This document shows, in pieces, positions 1-3,834 of a DNA stretch of 5,534 nucleotides (its first letter is position 1; each line of letters opens with the position of its first letter). This stretch comes from Nanobdellota archaeon (GTDB lineage Archaea; Nanobdellota; Nanobdellia; Woesearchaeales; UBA12501), in NCBI GenBank assembly GCA_018812465.1, contig JAHJCS010000104.1, forward strand, positions 1 through 5,534, written 5' to 3'. The notes below the pieces were generated by a model, which saw only the letters and a program-made list of their open reading frames with translations, was not told where the DNA came from and did not search any database. The position numbers and the translations under genes were made by a program.

Positions 1-29
1 ATCTTAAGTATCTGCCTCACAGCAAGCAT
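1..29 (-). CDS. 5' end of a leftward protein-coding gene (partial, first 9 codons)
   Basis: On the minus strand an ATG at 29-27 opens a frame reading MLAVRQILK before the window ends. The start is well supported. It is preceded by GAGGTG at 34-39 with a four-base spacer, and the 16 bases AAAGAGGTGTAAAATG are identical to the start region of the secreted-protein gene at 5319. Nine residues are too few to assign a family. TATA-like sequences on its upstream side (46-57 and 92-103) could serve it; the farther one would give a leader of about 40 nt, which fits the presence of a ribosome binding site. Confidence 0.55.
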
Positions 30-45
30 TTTACACCTCTTTTAG

Positions 46-103
46 GCTTTTATATATGGCTTTGTTTTTAAATATTGTGCTGGGCTTATATGCTTTTATA
101 TAT
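46..103. promoter_or_regulatory. Two TATA-like elements, copies of the same 12-mer
   Basis: The 12-mer GCTTTTATATAT occurs at 46-57 and again at 92-103, in the same orientation. TATA elements are nearly symmetric, so either strand could be served. Leftward, the copy at 92-103 would place a start near 71 for the gene beginning at 29. Rightward, it would place a start near 125, just ahead of the inverted-repeat region. The copy at 46-57 is too close to the leftward ATG to give a leader containing its ribosome binding site. Neither copy has as clear a purine-rich upstream element as the promoters of rps6e or the gene at 3835. Confidence 0.4.
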
Positions 104-124
104 CAACTCAGTCTTATTTGTTCC

Positions 125-320
125 TAAGATTATTGTCTCTTGGTTATTGAAAATGGTGCAAGCTATTTTTTTGGGGGTCAAATACTCCGCAATTTAGTGC
201 GTCCAGCACCATTTTCAAGACTAAAAATCTGCCCAGGTAGATTGCATGTCCGTAATACTTCAACCTTCAGGTTGGAGATAGGACTTGCTATAATATAATA
301 GGCAGATTTTTATTATTTTT
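125..320 (+). ncRNA. Putative structured non-coding RNA, family not recognised
   Basis: The stretch contains no credible protein frame but has unusually ordered inverted repeats. The 13-mer TTGAAAATGGTGC at 147-159 is perfectly complementary to 206-218 and encloses a small hairpin (CGCA 188-191 with TGCG 198-201). Next, AAAAATCTGCC at 223-233 pairs perfectly with 301-311. Nested inside are 244-251 with 281-288 (one mismatch) and 259-265 with 270-276 (one G-U pair) closed by a TTCA tetraloop. A T-rich run at 307-320 follows immediately and resembles an archaeal terminator, which favours the plus strand. A TATA-like element at 92-103 would start transcription near 125, so the ends given are estimates. 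I found no tRNA, 5S, SRP or RNase P signature. It could also be a chance or DNA-level set of repeats. Confidence 0.4.
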
Positions 321-336
321 TAAGGCGCACTTTTTC

Positions 337-461
337 CTAGCTCGGCCTGTTTTTGATGCAACTTGATCTGGCCGAGTGAGGTTTTTCTGCCATTCTGAAT
401 CAAGCAGCATGGCACTAGTTCCTCACCTCGCCAGTTCTATCTGATGTATAGTCAGGCGAGG
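337..461 (+). ncRNA. Second structured block, multi-helix, possible RNA with alternative folds
   Basis: This block is richer in G+C than its flanks. It can form three consecutive helices: CTCGGCC 341-347 with 370-376, TGAGG 377-381 with CCTCA 421-425, and CCTCGCC 426-432 with GGCGAGG 455-461. The last has an inner CTAT/ATAG pairing at 437-440 and 448-451. A competing pairing joins 356-367 with 399-410 (10 of 12 pairs), extended by TGGC 369-372 with GCCA 389-392 and by CTAG 337-340 with 415-418. It may form a pseudoknot with the first helix or replace it. TATAAT-like sequence at 290-300 could drive it separately from the upstream RNA. Strand, ends and identity are uncertain. I see nothing in 462-520 beyond AT-rich sequence. 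Confidence 0.35.
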
Positions 462-518
462 GTAGGATTAGTCCACGCAATCAGATTATCATTAGAATAT
501 ATAATTCAGGTTTATCAT

Positions 519-534
519 CAAAACCTTTATAAAC
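519..534 (+). promoter_or_regulatory. Archaeal promoter (BRE + TATA box) of rps6e
   Basis: CAAAACCTTTATAAAC has a purine-rich BRE-like stretch directly before a TTTATAAA box. A start about 25 bases downstream falls near 556 and leaves a leader of roughly 60 nt before the ATG at 618. A second TATA-like sequence (CTTATATAG, 544-552) could give a shorter leader of about 43 nt. The sequence alone does not say which is used. Confidence 0.6.
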
Positions 535-559
535 CCCCTCAAATCTTATATAGCCACAG

Positions 560-611
560 CTGAGGCGTCCTGTATGGATAATCTGCAAAAAGCAGCCTAA
601 GCCTCGGGAGG
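560..611 (+). promoter_or_regulatory. rps6e leader with ribosome binding site and possible stem reaching into it
   Basis: GGGAGG at 606-611 lies six bases before the ATG and is a strong Shine-Dalgarno sequence. Upstream, CTGAGGC (560-566) can pair with GCCTCGG (601-607) using one G-U pair, so the stem takes in the first two bases of the binding site. Between its arms sits a small hairpin, CTGC 583-586 with GCAG 592-595. This could modulate translation, as ribosomal protein leaders sometimes do, but no known autoregulatory motif is recognised. The binding site is secure; the stem is a suggestion. Confidence 0.45.
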
Positions 612-617
612 ATAAAA

Positions 618-1286
618 ATGGAACTAAAATTAGTTATTTCTGACCCAAAGACAGGGAAGACAATGCAAAAAGAGCTCAAAGATGATACAGCAGCAGCTCT
701 GAAAGACAAGAAAATTGGAGAATCATTCAAAGGAGAGCTTATTGATCTTACAGGTTATGAGTTCAAGATAACAGGAGGCTCTGATTATGCTGGCTTTCCT
801 ATGAGGAAAGACATCCCAGGATCAGGCAGGGCAAAAGTGCTTGAGGTCTCAGGCATAGGAATCAACAACAAGAGAAAGTACAGGAGCAAAGAGATGAAAG
901 GCCTCAGGACGATGAAAGGCATGAGGCAGAGAAAGACAGTTGCAGGCAACACAATCCATATGAAGACTGCACAGGTCAATGTGATGATCACAAAAGCAGG
1001 CAAAGAGGATTTTTTCCCTAAGAAAGAGGAGCCTGCAAAAGAAGGCGCTCCTGCAGCTGAAGCAAAGCCAGAAGAGAAGAAGGAAGCTCCTGCTGAAAAG
1101 AAAGAAGAGCCTAAGAAAGAGGAAGCAGAGAAACCTAAGGAGAAAAAAGAAGAGGCCAAACCAGCAGAAGATAAGTCAAAGGAAGCACATGCAAAAGAAG
1201 CTGCAAAACAGGAAGAAAAGCCAAAGCCTGAGGAAAAGAAAGAATCTCCTGCAAAAGAAGAAAAACCTGCTGAGAAGAAAGAGTAA
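618..1286 (+). CDS. rps6e: Small-subunit ribosomal protein eS6 (S6e) with long charged C-terminal tail
   Basis: This is a structural protein of the small ribosomal subunit, shared by archaea and eukaryotes and absent from bacteria. Residues 1-131 form the S6e core. The family signatures are clear: GGSD followed by GFPMR near residues 53-63, the basic stretch around 83-106, and RKTVAGNTI (105-113) leading into QVNV near 119-122. The start is fixed by GGGAGG six bases upstream. From about residue 135 to the end at 222 the protein becomes a low-complexity tail built almost only of Lys, Glu, Pro and Ala with repeated KKEE and EEKK units. Archaeal S6e proteins are usually around 125-150 residues from memory, so the tail is an addition. 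It is probably disordered and may contact rRNA or partner proteins, which is inference. The gene stands alone with its own promoter and terminator. Confidence 0.97.
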   Translation: MELKLVISDPKTGKTMQKELKDDTAAALKDKKIGESFKGELIDLTGYEFKITGGSDYAGFPMRKDIPGSGRAKVLEVSGIGINNKRKYRSKEMKGLRTMKGMRQRKTVAGNTIHMKTAQVNVMITKAGKEDFFPKKEEPAKEGAPAAEAKPEEKKEAPAEKKEEPKKEEAEKPKEKKEEAKPAEDKSKEAHAKEAAKQEEKPKPEEKKESPAKEEKPAEKKE

Positions 1287-1300
1287 TCCTAGATTTACTC

Positions 1301-1331
1301 AATTTTTTCTTATTTTTAATCTTTTCTTTTT
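1301..1331 (+). terminator. T-rich terminator of rps6e
   Basis: Fifteen bases after the rps6e stop, the plus strand has successive T-runs: six T at 1303-1308, five at 1313-1317, then TTTT at 1322-1325, TTTT at 1327-1330 and T at 1331. Runs of T without a stem are the usual archaeal termination signal. The converging minus-strand gene gets no T-run here, because its strand is A-rich in this interval. Confidence 0.65.
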
Positions 1332-1337
1332 ATATTA

Positions 1338-2258
1338 TTATTCTGACTTTGTTATATAAGTTCCCTTTCCAATGTCTGTGAAAAGCTCTCTCACAACCTG
1401 CTGGGGATGAGATATCTGGACAGAAGGATTGTAGCCTGCTGTTGTGAGTGTCTCAAGTATCGCTTTGACCTCATCAAGCTTCTTTCTCATTCCTCCTGAG
1501 ACAACTCCTTCAGAAAGATGTGCATAATCCATGTCCATAACAACCTTCTGGATAAGGTTACCCTCAGGATCAAGTATTCCTCCTGTATTGGTTACCATTA
1601 TATATTTAAGAGGTTTCAAAGCATAGACAAGCTCATTTGCTGCTGTATCTCCATTGATGTTCAGCTTCTCTTTGCCATGATTACATATTCCCAAAGGAGG
1701 TATTATCGGCACAATCTGTTCTCTGATAAGTCTTGTGACTTCGTCTGCATTGACATCTATTATCTTTCCAGTATAATGCTTTTCATGGACATCATCCCAT
1801 TCTTTTGGCTCTGCAGTAAATACTCTGTCGCATATCCTTGCTCTGATTCCCCGATCCTTCAATGCCTGCTCAAGATCATGCCCGGATTCATAGGCAATGC
1901 CTCTCACAAGGTATATCTGTTCAGGAGTTGTGATCCTGTCCTTGGTCTGGTGGTGAAATTCAGATTTTATACCCATCTCATCAAGACGTTCATTGAGAGA
2001 TTCACCCCAACCATAGACAATAGGAGTGAAAAGACCCAAGCTTGCCAGAATGCTGACTCTATCACAGAAGTCATCAAAATAATCTCTTAATGATGCTCCG
2101 CTGACTTTGATGACACCAAACCTTGCTTTATCAACTTCAGAATATCTTTTTATCCATCTGATAGCTTCTTCATGATGGTCCTTTCCCACTATATTGAACA
2201 ATCTCGCAAAGTGGTCTATTGCAACCATGTTCTCTTTGACATCTTTTCCTGAAACCAT
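1338..2258 (-). CDS. Acetylglutamate-kinase-type amino acid kinase, standalone
   Basis: The 306-residue protein belongs to the amino acid kinase superfamily. Its closest resemblance, from memory, is the kinase half of the bifunctional N-acetylglutamate synthase/kinase of Xanthomonas and of fungal Arg5,6. Shared features are a helical N-terminal extension (about 1-45), IKVSG with Lys51 (phosphate binding), LNINGDTAANEL (199-210) with Asn200 and Asp204, TGGILD (225-230), GGMRKK (255-260) with the catalytic-type Lys260, and the ending RELFTDIGKGT. The acetyltransferase (GNAT) domain that follows in the bifunctional enzymes is missing; the gene simply ends with TAA. The glycine-rich substrate loop, usually HGGG or HGAG, reads YGWG (82-85), so substrate use may differ. 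If canonical, it phosphorylates N-acetylglutamate in arginine synthesis, but no other arginine gene is in the window. It has its own promoter and appears leaderless. Confidence 0.85.
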   Translation of the reverse strand: MVSGKDVKENMVAIDHFARLFNIVGKDHHEEAIRWIKRYSEVDKARFGVIKVSGASLRDYFDDFCDRVSILASLGLFTPIVYGWGESLNERLDEMGIKSEFHHQTKDRITTPEQIYLVRGIAYESGHDLEQALKDRGIRARICDRVFTAEPKEWDDVHEKHYTGKIIDVNADEVTRLIREQIVPIIPPLGICNHGKEKLNINGDTAANELVYALKPLKYIMVTNTGGILDPEGNLIQKVVMDMDYAHLSEGVVSGGMRKKLDEVKAILETLTTAGYNPSVQISHPQQVVRELFTDIGKGTYITKSE

Positions 2259-2280
2259 CCCAGAGTAGAGAAACTATAAT

Positions 2281-2293
2281 CTTATATATAAAA
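2281..2293 (-). promoter_or_regulatory. TATA box of the kinase gene, predicting a leaderless mRNA
   Basis: Read on the minus strand, TTTTATATATAAG lies with its centre about 28 bases before the ATG at 2258, preceded by the purine-rich AGCAAG. The archaeal TATA-to-start distance is about 25-27 bases, so transcription should begin at or within a few bases of the ATG. No Shine-Dalgarno sequence precedes this ATG, which agrees with a leaderless transcript and contrasts with the strong binding sites on most other genes here. Confidence 0.6.
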
Positions 2294-2312
2294 CTTGCTT
2301 AATTTCAGCAAG
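2283..2312 (-). terminator. Possible hairpin plus T-tract ending the nuclease-thioredoxin-flavodoxin operon
   Basis: On the minus strand, CTTGCT (2312-2307) and AGCAAG (2299-2294) form a six-base stem with a seven-base loop, 21 bases after the flavodoxin stop. TTTTATATAT follows directly. The same bases are the TATA box and upstream element of the next gene, so the site may end one transcript and start the next, or it may only look like a terminator. Confidence 0.35.
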
Positions 2313-2333
2313 AAAACTGGTCCAGATCAGTCA

Positions 2334-2837
2334 TCAGAACATCTTTGCAATGCTTCTGCCAAACTCCTCTGCTTTCTTAAGATCCTCTTTGTTTGGTCTG
2401 TCTTTATGGATTCCGCCAAACCATTTTAGAGGGCCAAAAGAGTCCTTTCCTTTGCAGGAAAAAGAGTCAGCTACACACAAGCCTTTGCTGTTCAGCTTTA
2501 ATTTGAGTGAATTTAGCTGCATATCCTTGCCTGAACCGCTTGTAGAGAAAGTAAAAGCAGTCTTCTCCCTGCTTGCAGGAAGAGAATCCACAAATTTCTT
2601 GATAGGTTTTGCAGAGCTCCACATGTAAATTCCTGAACCAAAACCAACAACATCTGCTTTTGAGATGTCATTATTATCAGCTTTTGCGACAGGAACTATT
2701 CTCACTTTGAGCTTTGACTGTAATCCTTTTCCTATTGCATCAGCGACTTTCTTTGTATTGCCAGTGCTGCTGAAGTAGACAATGACTGCATTCTTTTTTG
2801 AAACCTTCTTCTTTGAAGAAATCTTTGAAGCGCTCAT
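2334..2837 (-). CDS. Flavodoxin-family FMN protein
   Basis: This is a probable one- or two-electron carrier or reductase with bound FMN, in the cytoplasm. After a Lys/Ser-rich extension (residues 1-15), NAVIVYFSSTGNTKKVADAI gives the first beta strand and the FMN phosphate loop SSTGNT (23-28). The second flavin loop is around GFGSGIYMWSSAKP (65-78), and FSTSGSG (97-103) matches the third. The C-terminal part has the SFSCKG (125-130) and GGIHKDRPN (141-149) motifs seen in a short flavodoxin subfamily (flavodoxin domain proteins of about 160 residues, from memory). Its ATG overlaps the thioredoxin stop as ATGA, and GAGGA at 2851-2847 sits nine bases upstream. It is therefore translated from the thioredoxin mRNA, probably with coupling. 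The neighbouring thioredoxin suggests a joint redox role, but the partner is unknown. Confidence 0.9.
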   Translation of the reverse strand: MSASKISSKKKVSKKNAVIVYFSSTGNTKKVADAIGKGLQSKLKVRIVPVAKADNNDISKADVVGFGSGIYMWSSAKPIKKFVDSLPASREKTAFTFSTSGSGKDMQLNSLKLKLNSKGLCVADSFSCKGKDSFGPLKWFGGIHKDRPNKEDLKKAEEFGRSIAKMF

Positions 2838-3145
2838 TTTATTATATCCTCTATCTTCTGCTTAAGTGAAGCTTTTGGATGAAATCCTACAATCCTGTCA
2901 ATCTCTTTGCCATTCTCAATGACCACCAGACAGGGAATCCCTGAAACACCAAACCTGTTTGCAAGGTCTGGACTCTCATCGACGTTAATTTTGAAGAAGC
3001 CAAGCTTTCCTTTGAATTCCTCTGAAAGCTCCTGGAACAATGGTGTCAGCATCCTGCATGGACCGCACCAGTCTGCAAAAAAATCTATAATCACTTTTCC
3101 TTTAGCCTTCTGATCAAAATTGCTCTGATTGATAACCTCTACCAT
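2834..3145 (-). CDS. trxA: Thioredoxin
   Basis: A 103-residue cytoplasmic disulfide reductase of standard thioredoxin length. The active site WCGPC is at residues 26-30, after the hydrophobic strand VIIDFFAD (18-25) with the buried Asp. The cis-proline loop is GIPC (69-72), followed by strand LVVIENGKEIDRIVGF with the conserved late glycine. The residue after the cis-proline is Cys72, where Thr is usual (IPT in E. coli), placing a third cysteine beside the active site. AAGGAGG at 3159-3153 is seven bases before the ATG and overlaps the stop codon of the nuclease gene, so the two are in one operon. No thioredoxin reductase gene is in the window. Confidence 0.97.
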   Translation of the reverse strand: MVEVINQSNFDQKAKGKVIIDFFADWCGPCRMLTPLFQELSEEFKGKLGFFKINVDESPDLANRFGVSGIPCLVVIENGKEIDRIVGFHPKASLKQKIEDIIK

Positions 3146-3152
3146 GTTATTG

Positions 3153-3159
3153 CCTCCTT
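3153..3159 (-). promoter_or_regulatory. Thioredoxin ribosome binding site overlapping the upstream stop codon
   Basis: AAGGAGG on the minus strand is a full-strength Shine-Dalgarno sequence seven bases from the thioredoxin ATG. Its first two bases belong to the TAA stop (3160-3158) of the nuclease gene. Ribosomes finishing the first gene are thus placed directly at the start of the second. Confidence 0.8.
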
Positions 3160-3661
3160 ATTTACTGCTTTTCATAATATATTTCTTGGAAAGACCCATG
3201 TCAATGAACAGGTCAGCCTCATTCTTAAGCTTTGATGAAGCAGCTTTGCCAAAAGCCATGACCTCTGTCCTGCAGCCAAGAGCAGAAGCATGCTCAAGAA
3301 GCTCCTGGAAGTCTCCGTCACCTGAAACAAGAACTATCACATCAAGCTTTGCAGCAAGCTTCATTATATCCATCGCAATTCCTACATCCCAGTCTCCTTT
3401 CTTTGCTCCGCCATAGAATGTCTGAAGATCCTTTGCCTTGACCTCAAATCCAGTCCTCTCAAGAGACTCAAAGAAAGCTTTCTTGTCCTGCTCATCAGAC
3501 CTGACAACATAGGCTATTGCCCGTATAAGCTGCCTGTTCTTGACAGCATCCTTAAGAATAGCATTATAATTGACCTTAGCGCTGTGCAGATGCTTTGCAG
3601 AATAATACATGTTCTGGACATCGACGAATATACCCACTCTCTGATCCTTATGCTGAGACAT
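3158..3661 (-). CDS. NYN domain (LabA/DUF88-type, PIN-like) putative nuclease
   Basis: The 167-residue protein is a single NYN domain, a PIN-like fold whose members are mostly metal-dependent RNA nucleases. The acidic residues expected to hold the metal are present: Asp14 in VGIFVDVQNMYY (9-20), Asp92 and Asp98 in KGDWDVGIAMDIM (88-100), and Asp115 and Asp117 in SGDGDF (113-118). Asn17 follows the first Asp as in LabA-like proteins. The hydrophobic strand before SGDGDF and the later EVMAFG strand complete the Rossmann-like core. There is no extra RNA-binding domain. AAGGTGA at 3672-3666, four bases upstream of the ATG, supports the start. It is the first gene of a three-gene operon with thioredoxin and flavodoxin. 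Substrate is unknown; rRNA, tRNA or mRNA turnover are possibilities only. Confidence 0.9.
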   Translation of the reverse strand: MSQHKDQRVGIFVDVQNMYYSAKHLHSAKVNYNAILKDAVKNRQLIRAIAYVVRSDEQDKKAFFESLERTGFEVKAKDLQTFYGGAKKGDWDVGIAMDIMKLAAKLDVIVLVSGDGDFQELLEHASALGCRTEVMAFGKAASSKLKNEADLFIDMGLSKKYIMKSSK

Positions 3662-3665
3662 ATTA

Positions 3666-3710
3666 TCACCTTTTTGGTAACTATGACAATATGGGTTATT
3701 TTAAAAATAT
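3666..3710 (-). promoter_or_regulatory. Promoter and ribosome binding site of the nuclease-thioredoxin-flavodoxin operon
   Basis: On the minus strand ATATTTTTAAAATAA (3710-3696) is the best TATA candidate. It would start transcription near 3677 and leave a short leader of about 15 nt that still contains AAGGTGA (3672-3666). The box is a weaker match than the promoter of the divergent gene at 3835. The rest of the divergent interval is AT-rich, with one imperfect palindrome at 3724-3740 that I do not count as a feature. Confidence 0.45.
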
Positions 3711-3770
3711 TTTGGTGATGCAGATAATTTATTAAATAATCGGAGATATTACAGTTTAACCATAAATCCT

Positions 3771-3827
3771 AGAAAGCTTTATAAATGAGTTTATCTCTTA
3801 AATAATCCTTATATACTGTGAGGAGGG
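3771..3827 (+). promoter_or_regulatory. Promoter and ribosome binding site of the secreted metal-binding-type protein
   Basis: AGAAAGCTTTATAAAT (3771-3786) is a good BRE plus TATA box with the same layout as the rps6e promoter. Transcription would begin near 3807. AGGAGGG at 3821-3827 leaves seven bases to the ATG at 3835 but only one to the GTG at 3829, so it decides the start in favour of the ATG. A second TATA-like sequence at 3810-3815 is too close to the gene to act for it. Confidence 0.65.
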
Positions 3828-3834
3828 TGTGAAT

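Noticed and set aside
147..311. CRISPR array or insertion-sequence ends
   Set aside because: The repeats are inverted and differ from one another, with no regular spacers, target duplications or transposase.
120..480. tRNA, 5S rRNA, SRP RNA, RNase P RNA or box C/D RNA in the inverted-repeat region
   Set aside because: None of the conserved sequences of these RNAs was found on either strand; CTGATG at 441-446 alone is not enough for a C/D RNA.
785..1159. Minus-strand open frame inside rps6e, Ser/Phe-rich
   Set aside because: It is the antisense of the Lys/Glu-rich tail; composition mirrors AAG/GAA codons and there is no ribosome binding site.
1518..2090. Plus-strand open frame of 190 codons opposite the kinase gene
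   Set aside because: Cys/Ile/Ser-rich with no domain features, no promoter or binding site, and fully covered by the well-supported kinase gene.
2350..2628. Plus-strand open frame opposite the flavodoxin gene; similar ones opposite thioredoxin and the NYN gene
   Set aside because: Antisense shadows of clearly recognisable proteins, without initiation signals.
3724..3740. Imperfect AT palindrome between divergent promoters as an operator
   Set aside because: It consists of A/T only in an AT-rich stretch, so chance occurrence is likely.
3829..3834. GTG start six bases upstream for the secreted protein
   Set aside because: Only one base separates it from the AGGAGGG site; the ATG at 3835 has a normal seven-base spacing.
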